The notes beneath the pieces were generated by a model. That model did no database searches. It had not been told where the DNA came from and saw only the letters and a list, made by a program, of their open reading frames with translations. This document shows positions 13,066 to 23,958 of a stretch of 64,000 bases of DNA, piece by piece; the first letter of the stretch is position 1, and each line of letters opens with the position of its first letter. This DNA comes from Xenoacremonium recifei (taxonomy: Eukaryota; Ascomycota; Sordariomycetes; Hypocreales; Nectriaceae). The stretch spans positions 62,001-126,000 of the forward strand of contig WOFQ01000047.1 of the NCBI GenBank assembly GCA_012184525.1. Reading direction: 5' to 3'. The translations under genes were made by a program, and so were the position numbers.

Positions 13066-15463
13066 ATGCCGGTCGTCAAAGGAGGAGTCTGGACCAACAT
13101 TGAGGATGAAATCCTCAAGGCCTCCGTCTCGAAGTATGGCCTCAACCAGTGGGCACGCGTGTCTTCGCTGCTGGCGCGCAAGACCCCCAAACAGTGCAAA
13201 GCTCGATGGAACGAATGGCTCGACCCCAGCATCAAGAAGATCGAATGGAGCAAGGAGGAGGATGAAAAGCTTTTGCACCTCGCCAAGATTATGCCCACAC
13301 AATGGCGCACCATTGCCCCCATCGTCGGTCGAACTGCGAACCAATGCCTCGAACGATACCAGAAGCTCCTCGACGAAGCTGAAGCTCGAGAATCATCGAG
13401 CCTCGGCCTGACTGGGCCAGACGGCGGTGAGACTCAAGCGCCCAGCGCCGATGATGTGCGACGACTACGACCCGGTGAACTCGACCCCGATCCGGAGACA
13501 AAGCCTGCCCGACCCGATACCATTGATCTTGATGAAGATGAAAAGGAGATGCTCAGCGAGGCTCGAGCCCGTTTGGCAAATACACAGGGAAAGAAGGCGA
13601 AGCGGAAGGCCAGAGAACGTCAACAGGAGGAGTCTCGTCGACTGGCGGCACTGCAAAAGCGACGAGAGCTCAAGACGGCCGGTATCAACATCAAAGTGAC
13701 GACTCGCAAGAAGGGCGAAATGGACTACAATGCCGATATTCCTTTCGAAAAGAAAGCTTTGACTGGTTTCTACGACACCTCTGAAGAATTGGTACGAAAC
13801 GAGCTGCAGCGAGATGCTTTCGATCCTCGTAAGCAGCAGCTTGCGAACAAGCGAAAGGGCGAGGGCGACGAAGACACAGACCGAAAAAGAAGGAAGAACG
13901 AGAAGGACGGCGCATCAGAATCTTACAAGGCGGCATTGAAAGCCGGCCAGCTGCAAAAAATCCGTGAGGCGGAACAGAGCAGCAAGCGTCGAGCTCTGGT
14001 CCTACCGGCACCTCAAGTCAGCGAGGGCGAGCTGGAGGAGATTGTGAAGATGGGCAAAATGGGCGAAGCTGCCAACCTCAGGGCCAGGGAAAGCGAAAAC
14101 GATGCCACTCGCGGTCTTGTCAACACCTATTCTACTCTTAACTCAAACGCTCCTATTCGAACACCACGAGCTCCTGAGCAGGAGGACCATATCGCAAACG
14201 AAATCCGCAATATACGGGCTCTCAACGAGACCCAGTCAGCACTGCTTGGTGGCGAGAATACCCCTCTCCATGAAGGTTCCGCGTCGACCGGTTTCGACGG
14301 GATCACACCACGCAGACAGGCCATTGCAACACCGAACCCAATGGCGACGCCGATGAGGAGCGCAAACGGTGTGGGAGCTACACCGCGACACCCAGGGCAA
14401 ACTCCCATGCGGACACCACGAGACACTCTTGCTCTGAATCGCGATGACGGCATGTCCGCCGTGTCAGCAACTCCTCGTGATATCAGAATGCGAGAAGTTG
14501 CCATGCGACACCAACTTCGGTCAGGCTTAGCGTCACTACCGAAACCCAAGGACACGGAATGGGAGTTTGAGCTACCCAATGAGGAGAAGGAGTCGATGGT
14601 GATGGACGATTTGAGAGAGGAGGATGCCGCTGAGCGAGATCGACGGGAACAAGAGCGGCGTCAGGCCGAAGAAGCTCTTGAGTTCCGACGTCGCACGCAG
14701 GTTATGCAAAGGAATCTTCCCCGGCCACTTGTGGTCGATTACACAGACCTACTTGACCAATCAACAGGATCGCGCAATCCTGCAGAGATATTGGTTAGAC
14801 GGGAGGCGGCGAACCTCATGGCTGCAGATGCGATGAAGTACCCTCTTCCTGGCGGCCAGGTTAAGGGGCAGCCAAAGCCGCTCAAAAAGATCAGCGATGA
14901 CGCTTTGGCAGAGGCAAGGCTTTTGATTCTTTCAGAAACAAAACCTCTACCCAGCTTGAATGAGATTCAGGATTTCTTCGAGAGCCGGGCAAGTAGTTCG
15001 CTCCTATTGGGGCTCGGTTGCTACACCGACGATGAGGAGGATGAAGCAGCTGCAGTCCGTGCCGCGTTTGAGGTACGTTACATGGTCTACGGCAGGTTCC
15101 CGAAATTCGTGAAACTAACTCGGTCAACAGGCTGTCCAAGCGTCGGTCATGGAGTCTGCTGAGCAAGGTGCCAAGCTGGAGAAGAAATTGGCCCTTCACC
15201 TAGGGGGGTACCAGAAGCGACAGAAGCTCCTGCGTGACAAGATTGGTGATGCAGCAGACGCGCTCGAGAAAGCCCGTGTAGCACTGAGTGGATTCAAGAC
15301 GTTGGCTGTCTCTGAAGATGTTGCTATAGAGAGGCGGCTGACTGCGTTGAGGGATGAGGTGGGTTTTGTTACCAGGCGGGAGAGAGTGGCACAAGATGAG
15401 TACAGAGCAGCCAAGATCGAGCTCGATGAGATGATGGCAAATGCCACAAATGGCTTCCACTAG
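13066..15463 (+). CDS. CEF1: Pre-mRNA splicing factor Cdc5/Cef1 (779 aa)
   Basis: Core subunit of the Prp19/NineTeen complex, acting in the nucleus at spliceosome activation. Exons are 13066-15072 and 15131-15463, joined in phase 0 by a 58-base intron ending GTCAACAG. Two Myb repeats open the protein: residues about 4-53 (WTNIEDEILKASVSKYGLNQW...KQCKARWNEWL) and 57-104 (EWSKEEDEKLLHLAKIMPTQW...NQCLERYQKLL). A basic, coiled-coil region with KRKARERQQEESRRLAAL follows, then ITPRR- and TPMRTPRDT-rich linkers that carry many TP sites in this family, and a helical C-terminus that binds Prp19/Cwc partners. The ATG at 13066 was chosen because the Myb domain starts immediately after it; upstream in-frame sequence has only a non-ATG start. 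Length fits the family. Confidence 0.96.
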
Positions 15464-16825
15464 GGAAATCAAAGACTAAGCTTCACAGACTAGTGTATGA
15501 TCATGTTTTGGAGTATCAGCTCGTTTCGAGCGACCCGTGACCTCAGAAATGATGATGCTCGGCTCGTGAAAAACGGAGCTTATAATGCTGACACAAGGCC
15601 GGTGACCACCTCTACTACCTAAATGAAGTCAAGATGTTCAATACGCGACGTAAGAAACCCGTGCATGTTGTCGTTTTGCATTTCACAGGTAGGAGAACAG
15701 TGCAACTCCGCGTCACCTTCAACTCAAGGACAGCCCACAGTCTTGCCGGTTTAATAGGGCTCGAGGATGATACAAACTTTGAGTGCTGTTACACGTGATG
15801 TAATCAGCCGAAGTGAAGTGTAGCCCGAGTTCGTATCTCCTCGCCAACATCCTATAATCTCACACTCATACCGTTATTCTGGACGGTTTCGAAACGTTCT
15901 GCAAATTCCGCAACCGTCTTAAACGATCCCAATTGTAGAACGAATATGGAACGTCCCTATGGCTCTAGCTAGGTCAAGGTGGCCTCGTAATAATTAAAGT
16001 TCCATTAGCTCGATTGATTTGATTTTCTGGCACTCTGGTCACTTTCAACCAACCCTTGATCTAAGAAACATTCAATCATGATCACAGTTGGCTCGGGTTT
16101 TGCATGACTGTACTCCGTATGTATTGATATCTATTCTACAGCGCAATAGTTTCAGGTTTCCTTATAGCATAGGACGAGATGCTGGATTAATTAAGGTACC
16201 TATCACTTCAACGCCGAAACCAATACCTCGAGTAGGCATCCTTTTCTTCGTAGACTGATATTTTATGTTCTGCTTGAGCGAAGAAATCTAACTCCGCCCA
16301 AATATTTTCGACGCCAACTTTGGCGAGAAAAAATAGGGACCGGCCCCTCACTAGAGTCGGCAGGTACTCGGGTTCCTGTCTAACTTTACGTATCTTGAAA
16401 GATGAGAATTATACGGAGTATGTGCTACCAATTGTCTTTGTAAGTGCCTATTTCTGTTTGCACGGGAGGACACTGCCTTCTCCCAACCCCAAAAAGCTGA
16501 CCAATTTAACCTACGAAAACACCCCCCTTTCAAAGCTAGACATACGAGAATAAATTAATTCAACTCCTGAGAGAGTAAATTCTCTTTCAAAACACTGCCA
16601 ATTAGAAACCTGGCCTAGTACTAAGTTGCTCAGGTAACCCTGTATTCCTTTCCCCATCCGTGGAGCTTTTTTTCTTTCTTTTTTTTCACTTCTTTCTTTT
16701 TACCCACTTCATTATGGAAGGACTCGGTAAAATGAGATTATTCAGAGTCAAATCCAGTTGACTTGGGTAGTGGCGGAACTGTCTGCCCTCATGTATAATA
16801 ACCTCAAGATGTCATGACCCAGTAT

Positions 16826-17213
16826 GTTATAATATGATATCAGTATCAGGTCGCTGCATCTTTACTGCGAACAGGTAATAAGGATTAAGAATATCTATAT
16901 AAATAAGGAATTAGACCCTAAATAAATGGGAAGGTTAGAGATTAATATAACCAATTAACCCCCCCTGATTATATTAATATTATAATTAAGCTATAACTCT
17001 CTTATAAATGTAATGATCGGTCTTCTAACTATAGGGTAAGTATGACTGGTCGTGACAAATTTGATAAACTTTTTCAGCTACCTACAGGGGCAGGGTCAGG
17101 GTTTGGAACTTTTCATTGGAACTAGACCACATATAGGTTCTGGTAACGAAATTAAATGTATGTAGGGGTAATTGAACCCCGCTCTATTTTTCGTAAGCAG
17201 GTGTAAAATTTCT
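16826..17213. repeat. AT-rich island, possible decayed mobile-element relic
   Basis: A visibly AT-rich segment starting TGTTATAATATGATATC is bounded by the same 7-mer, CCAGTAT, at 16819-16825 and 17214-17220. The length of about 390 bases, the TGTTATAATATG start and the T/A-for-C/G bias would fit a solo LTR degraded by repeat-induced point mutation. I see no convincing matching 3' end or inverted termini, and the 7-base match could be chance. This is a tentative call. Confidence 0.3.
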
Positions 17214-19311
17214 CCAGTATCGACGTCAACCTTAGCCCCCAGAATAACAGCAATAATACATAAAGCCTGAATCAAGAAATGAAAAGAGCGAGAATCAGAT
17301 AGGATAGCTCTGAAGTTATTTTTGGGATATTTTATTTCAAATTTCAGGTTCCGAGTAAGGACGAGCGGTCGTGATTATCTGGATCATTGGGCGAAAGCTC
17401 CCGGCAGAGGCGGCAGCGGCAGGAAGCACGGGTTCTCGTAAGCCTCGACGGACGACAGGCCATCCCATGCCACTACACGCGCCCGGCCCCGTAACCCGCG
17501 CCGCGGACATCTTATTTTTATGGGGAAAGGCGCCCCCTGCGCTGGACCCGCCAACGACCTCTGAGAGCCAATATATATGTAGTGACACCGCCCTGTTTTC
17601 TCCTTTGCAGCAATAGTCTGCCCAGCCCGCGTCGTTGGTACGCGGCGATCTAGAATTCCATGGGACCACGTCAGAGGAATGTGTGGGTCTCATGCAAGTT
17701 GCTATCGGAGACCGAGAACGCTTACGAAGGAATTAAAAGCAATCAAAAGCTTTTCGAGTGCAGTTCTTGTGAGGAGACTGAGGACGTCTTGTCTTGCTCA
17801 AAGAGCGATCATATGATGGAATGGCCTGTTTTGACGGGGATCCTTGGGAGAGGCCATGAAGTGAACAGTCTTTTTTTTATTATTTTTTTTATTATTTTTA
17901 TATATTTTTATTTTTAAATTCTTTCTTTTTCTTTTTCTTTCTTTTCTCTTTTCTCTTCTCTTCTTTTTTTCTTAGAACTAGGACCTTACAGCCTATAAGG
18001 ATTTAAAATATTAGCTCGATACCGCCACCTGACGATCCTTCTGTTCTCATTAGCTAGCTATTTAAAGTCACTTCCCCCTCGAGGATAAGCAGCAAAGATA
18101 CTTCGCCACCCCCAGGCATAAAATCACACAGGCTATTTATCTACCCGCTTCTAGGGAGAGGCTGCTGCGCGCATGAGGTCTTGTGGACTTGCCACTTAGT
18201 CCCCGGGCTAGCCTAACAGATGTATTCCGCTAACGTTTGAAATCCTTGTAGGCTTTAATTGAATCACCGTTTGGCATCCGTTTTTGCTCTCTTCCTTGTT
18301 CGACTCGAAGTGGGCGACACAAAGGAAAGGACAGGATATCGTGATGTCAGGGTGAGCCGAAATGGGACTAGAGTGTATTGGAAAGGGGAAAGGGCGGACA
18401 GAAAGGGCAGAAGGGCGGACAGGAGGGAAGAAGGGCGGGCAGGAGGGAAGAAGTCCACACTAACATCGCGTTTCCATTATCTCAACTGCCGTATATTTGA
18501 CTACAAAATGCTTCTCCAATTGATAGCTGCAATATGCACCTTGACTTCGGCTGAGTTGCTGCAATGCCTCTCACTGCGGATTGAAAAATTGACCGGGGGC
18601 GCCGATTGGCTGATCCGTAAGGAGGACCCAATTGGCCACTGCATCGCGAGGAAACGGCTCTGGAGAGCCTCGTTCTTCTTTCGCTCCTTTTCACCACGGT
18701 GTGTTCCAATCCTTCCCACCACGGTTCCAAAGATGGACCGGGGTTTCTAGATGGCGTTCTGAAACGTGCGCCTCCCCCCTCCCCCGACGCTCCAGCACCT
18801 ACCTCGCGCGCAGCATTTCCCTGAACTGACAACTTCACAGACTCTTTCCCCGATCTGTACCTCGCGAGCACCCTCCGAAGAGACGAGTCGCAACTATATG
18901 GACATGCTGTCAGTGTTACCATGGGGGAATGTCCATCAATAACCCCCATTGTTCCGTTTGCGGGACTCCTCGCTGCGAATTCTGTCTCGTTGAGCGCGTG
19001 AGAGGACGCCAGCCTTGAGCGCGAAAGTCCACAACAACAATGCGGCACCTCATGGAACATCGACGCAATGGAGCTACAGAAGCACGTTGCTGAACGCGCC
19101 AGTATTCGCTCTTCCTCGGCCGGCTGGTGTATACAAGTTTAAGGGAGGAGGAAGAGCCTGACGGTATTGATGATAAGGCATCTTTATATAAATTTGATCG
19201 TTGTTGGGTGTCTCAGAGTTCGCGACCTTTTTATGGGCAGCATGGTAAAGACTTTTATCAGCTGAGAGTTAAAAAGGGCGCTATCTGCTGGATACATTGA
19301 GGCACTCCAGT

Positions 19312-19770
19312 CATACCTTCTCCTCCGTCGTCTTTACAACTTGCGCTTCCCTTCTTCCTTATTTTCCTCGGCCTATTGCGCTGTTCGACTCGTCGTCCGT
19401 TGGCTAGTCCCCTACGAAGACAATCGATCTCCTCGGCCAACCCTTCTCCTCTGTCATCTTAGGAATTTGTGCTTCACTCCTTCCTGGTTTTCCTTAACCC
19501 CCTACGCCGTTCGACCCGTCATCTGTCGGCTTCGATTACAACCTCTTCTATTGTATTCTAGAACTTACCCTTCCCTAATTCTTTGTTTTCCCTTACTCAT
19601 CCTGTTGTTTGACTCTGCAGACTGGCTTCTCAACCTTGTATTTTAAAACTTGGGCGTCCCTCATTTTGAATTTTCCTTGATTCATTCTTATCTTTGACTC
19701 TCTAGTCACACCTATCTTCTGTTGTGCTCGAAAACTTACGCTTCCCTCATTCTTTATTTTCCTTCACTTT
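19312..19770. repeat. Decayed tandem repeat, about five units
   Basis: Five degenerate units follow one another, starting near 19312, 19441, 19539, 19629 and 19709. Each unit has the same order of blocks: CTTCT(C/A)Y TGT, a short variable part, ACTTRCGCTTCCCT, then TTCTTTATTTTCCTT and a TGTTYGACTC-like block. Unit length falls from about 125 to about 60-80 bases, and later units are more AT-rich. No protein is suggested by the repeats. Confidence 0.6.
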
Positions 19771-21027
19771 GATATCTGTTCAAGCAAAGGCAAGAGGAAA
19801 GAATCGAGAGCGTTGTATTAGGGTTCCGGGTTAGCAAATCTCAGGACCCTTTTGGTTAAGGTAAGCGGGGAATAACGATTGTTGCGTATCCACGAAGAAG
19901 ATGCGGGGTGGGTACCGTGGATTGGAGGCCATCCATGAATACTCTGATTGCGCATTGAGTCACACAGGCAGATCCTGTCTCCAGTGAAGTGATATTTGAC
20001 CAAAATTCGGACTTGTCTTGCTAAGAATGCTAACCAAGGAACCTCTAGCCGCGCCTTGAACCCGGGCTCTGTATGTGGAGGATGTTGAGGGATAGATGCA
20101 GAAGAGAAGAGGTCTGAAGTGGGAACTTGACCCCGCCGTCGTAGCTTCCATGTAAGTGGCCTCTAACTGGACTGCAGAGCGGACCTATCAATCCGGCACC
20201 GGCTATTTAGGTCGATACCCCGTGCCTTCGAAGTCTCATCAAACAACCACTCAATCAGGCAAGTGCTAGGCAAGCGCTGAGGTGCGGCGCCTCAGCCGTA
20301 CAGAGTAACCTCGTGCATGCCGCTGCTACTCCACACCTGCCCAACTGTGCCTCAACCTCATCCTTCGTCACCGCCACCTCTTGTGTAACCCAGCTAAATA
20401 GATAGGTATCTAGGGAGCCTCGTCCTGTAGGCGCTCCCTGGCTCTCTGACTCCGTGCCGTCCCGTTGACCGAATCTGCAGCGGCGCTGCGTCAGGGCTTA
20501 CCTTCCCCACGTACACATTGGTTGACCTCTCTACGGCGCAGATGGCGTTGGGCAGCTCTCGCATCCTACCTGCACAGCCTCTATGAAATCGAGCCCAATC
20601 GTGACGATGATTCATGGAGTCCTCGCTGACACCGAACTTAGGTGCCTTTTCTTCGAAGTTCTGGACTCGTCGATCCCTCGTGTCTTGTGATACACGATGC
20701 CTTGTGATTTGAAGCGCAAATCGTGCTGGGCAGTGTTAGTCCAAACAGAGTCCTCAACGTGGTTGTGCATACTCTCAAGAGAGACACGAAGACGAGTAGT
20801 TTTGCGCATTTTATACAGCCCCATGTCTGCCTGCCTGATGCCCAAAGCTTGGCACAAAATGCATGGGACTGGCCATCACACGTGGTGAATTCCCTTCGCC
20901 AGCTCTCGGCAGATCCACGTCCTTGCATATAGAAATCAGATCCTATATGACGAGTCTCTTCCTCCCATTCCCTTAGCATTGAAGGTCCACAGCTTGAACG
21001 ATAACCTCGTTGACGGTATGGGCTATT

Positions 21028-23130
21028 ATGGAGTCTCATCAAACCCTGCCGACCTTCTGCTGGGACCGACCGGTGGATCTCAGATCAATGAACGTGTCAG
21101 GGGTCGACGATATCGAGCAGACCCTTTCAGATCCTTTTGATCTTTTCCAAAAGATCGCCGATGGCTCACCTCGAAGCTATACCGAAGGTCGAAGGCTGAG
21201 TCTCATCTTCCCGCCGGACCATGCTAGGTGGAAGTATGAGAGGGGTATCAGAGGCGAAAGACGATTTGCATGGCTCTACGATCGATCTCGAACAAGGCAA
21301 ACCAGAAAAAAGGGGGGGTGGTTGGTGATTAATGACCTGTACAAAGCCTTGAAGGATCCGGTATGTCTGTTGATGTTTTAACTGTAACCTTGCACATATA
21401 TGATGTGTCTGACTAGCGAACAGCGTTTTCAAGACGACCTTGGACCAAGGGCTCATCAACCCGATGCCGACCGCCGACTTCTGTGAGTTAGGTCAAAGAC
21501 AAGAAGCTGGGAAGCGCGAAGTCTGATGATAGGCCTAGATACTTCCCTGATCCCGATTGTTACACTCTGGCTCCCATTTTCCTGACCATTCCAACTATAA
21601 TGAGTCCTTCCATGGCAAAATTCTTCCTAAACCATTTCACTTGGGAGTGCGTTGTTGCTGCGACATTTTCGGTAGGTTATTTGGGGCAAAGAAAGACACA
21701 CTTCAAGTTTAACTGATGCTGCACAGGACCAAGTCTTTTCTCTGGAATGCCACCTCCCTCATTTTGTGTGGAAAGAAAGCAAAGAAACCCACCAGGACAC
21801 TCGTATGGGAATGGATAAAAAGCCATTGAGGAAACGCTATAATCTCTCTTTTTTGGAAAAAAATCCCCAAAACAGTGAACTGATGGATTTTTTGTACGAA
21901 AGTCAGTGGTCTTTCCAAGTGAATGGCCGGAACAAGGAGATATGGGACGGGACTGTCTTCACGGACACTTTCTTCTACGACAAAATAGAAGAAGATGAAT
22001 TTGACCGTTCGAGCGCTCGGTACTTCACGAGTCTTCCAGCAGACCAAGCGGCTAACATGGGGCCGATTACCGGATCGTCCTCTCACAAATGGGATTGGCA
22101 CCCAGTCGAATACTTCCTCGTTGACCTCGTGCTGGGTACCGACCGCATCAAGGATGAGTGGCACAATGTTGTGCTGAGGCTGTCACAGAAAGTACGCGCT
22201 TATGTGAGTTACATCCATATATCTGAGATCATTTAGGCTGTATCTAATATCGCAATAGATAGAAGATGACCAAGACTCTGAGGATTCTTTTTTCTCCTGC
22301 GGCACCCCTGGTAACCGCCACAAGGCGCTCCAGAGAGATGGCGACTGGGTCGAAGGAGTCATGAAATTGATCAGGAAGCTGAACACTAAACTTCGAAACA
22401 CTAGCAAGCATCTCCGATCCTTTCATGATGTCTACCGCCACGACAGTATCCTCCGGGGAAACAATGATGGCCGCGCTACGAGGGAATTCAACACATTGAA
22501 GAATAGGTGTGATGAGTTCACTAAAATTCAAGATCAACTAGAAGAGATATGGTTGGAAGTCGAAGATTTTCGTGAATCAGTAAGTTTTTGGGATTCTTTG
22601 TGCCTGTATGGTTGCTCTGGATGCTGATACTATTTTTTTTTTTTTTTTTTGCTACCAGCTTGGTGATCGGTTTCAGGTTGAAAACACCCGTGCAGCTGTC
22701 GCCCAGCAGCAGAACTTTAAAGAGGCGCGGTTTCCCATTTCAGCCAAAGAAAGAGCCGCGACTAACAGAATTTTAGATGCAAGTCCTGAACTTGCCAGCA
22801 TTAGCGGCCAATTTGATACAGTCAGGTGTAGTGCCTGGGGGAGCGAGCCTCCCAGAGTATCTCATCCTACTCCTCGTTGTCACAATTCTGTTCTGGCTTT
22901 TCACCAGCTTCGCATGGCCGGCAATGACCTGGTATCGTAGAAAGAAAGGGCTTCAACCTAGGGCGGCAGTGAATGACCCTATCGTGGCGACATATAACTC
23001 GGGAACGAGCATCTTTGATCGCGTCAGCGACAACGGCCTTAGACAGCCACCATCAGCTTTTCTACGCCGTCGACGCTCCAGTCCTGATCTACCAGGCTTT
23101 CGACGAACCTATAGAGACATGGGGCATTGA
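21028..23130 (+). CDS. CorA-like membrane protein, hypothetical
   Basis: Unnamed fungal protein with a CorA-like build: a large soluble N-terminal part, long helical segments and a membrane end. Exons that join in frame are 21028-21360, 21424-21482, 21539-21671, 21727-22203, 22259-22579 and from 22659; splice signals are good, including a T20 tract before the acceptor at 22658. Exon 4 carries ANMGPITGSSSHKWDWHPVEY. Exons 5-6 encode charged helices (EEIWLEVEDFRESLGDRF, then NTRAAVAQQQNFKEAR) of the kind that precede CorA helices. A strong hydrophobic segment, YLILLLVVTILFWLFTSFAW, then RRKKG and a basic tail lie in another frame from 22777 to 23130. The link between 22659 and 22777 therefore needs another intron (branch-like CTAAC and TTTAG end at 22776) or a frameshift. 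Ion transport is not shown. Confidence 0.55.
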
Positions 23131-23958
23131 AGATCTATGGGCAGCTTTTGAGTGATGAATGATGATACCCTAAGGTGGAAATGGAGTACAGCGATGAAAT
23201 ACCACATCTGGCGCCACACTATTGGCAGGTTTTACTTTCTGGGGTTGATTTAAGGGAATTTTCTCGGTCTAGGGACTATTTTTCGGGCGCTGGGATAGCA
23301 TATGTGGTTGTTTTACCATCATCTAGCCTCTATGGCCTACTTTTTCTTTACTACAATTCTCCTCGCAAATCATCCCCCCCCCCCCCCAAAAAAAACCAGT
23401 GGCGTGATCCGGAAGGTTGACACTTACCTGAGGAACCCTCCCAGACAATCGGTCTCAAAATCGGGTTAGAACGTTGAAGCAATGCTCATTTCCTTCGGAT
23501 AATTTGCAGACACACGATACACAAGGTATGCACTGCGCCTTACACACGCCACTCGCATGTGACGCTTCTTTATGCATGCGACTTTTGAGCGCCGTCGCCT
23601 TGCAGCAGGAAGGCCTCAAGAGAGCCAGCGCAGCGCCTGAAAGCCGGAATTTGGATTTTGTCTACCAATACGCGTGCGGTATTCCTCGGGATAAAAGAGT
23701 TGGCTTCACATCCCGGGGCTACGTGGCATGCTTTAGCTTGCGCGGGGTGTTTGCCTCACTTTCAAATGCCCCTCAATCTCAGCCCAACCATCTCAGCCCA
23801 ACAAAGCGGCTCTACTGTAAAGCATGACATGTGGTCATCCAAATTGCCTCGCGCTACTGAGTTTCTTCCGCGACTCAGATGACCTCCAGACTCCTCTCTG
23901 TCATTTGTGACTTCTCCAGAACAGCTTCACAACACTGCCTCGCCTCCACTAAGTCACC
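23131..23958. other. Intergenic with C14A8 homopolymer
   Basis: The 3' flank of the CorA-like gene and promoter of the ArgRS-like gene. It holds a run of 14 C followed by 8 A at 23374-23395, which is prone to sequencing and replication slippage. No coding frame with family features is seen. Confidence 0.55.

Larger units (their letters stand above)
15464..21027. other. Gene-poor, repeat-bearing stretch of 5.5 kb
   Basis: No convincing gene. The stretch contains an AT-rich island (about 16800-17330), long T/C-rich tracts (16668-16705 and 17870-17970), a purine-rich 12-base-type repeat around 18380-18450, a decayed tandem repeat (19312-19770), a short perfect hairpin at 20276-20296 (GCTGAGG and CCTCAGC arms) and TACTCCGTA/TACGGAGTA motifs at 16111 and 16412. 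A plus-strand frame of 163 codons at 18259-18750 has no recognisable domain and spans the purine repeat. Two overlapping minus-strand frames at 20612-21039 may be remnants of a gene but cannot be assigned. The last few hundred bases should include the promoter of the CorA-like gene. Confidence 0.6.

Noticed and set aside
17161..17185. T-arm-like sequence GGGGTTCAATTACCCC on the minus strand
   Set aside because: No matching acceptor stem, D arm or anticodon arm within tRNA length.
18259..18750. Plus-strand open frame of 163 codons
   Set aside because: It spans a purine-rich short repeat that yields an RADRKGRRADRR run; no recognisable domain or splice-supported extension.
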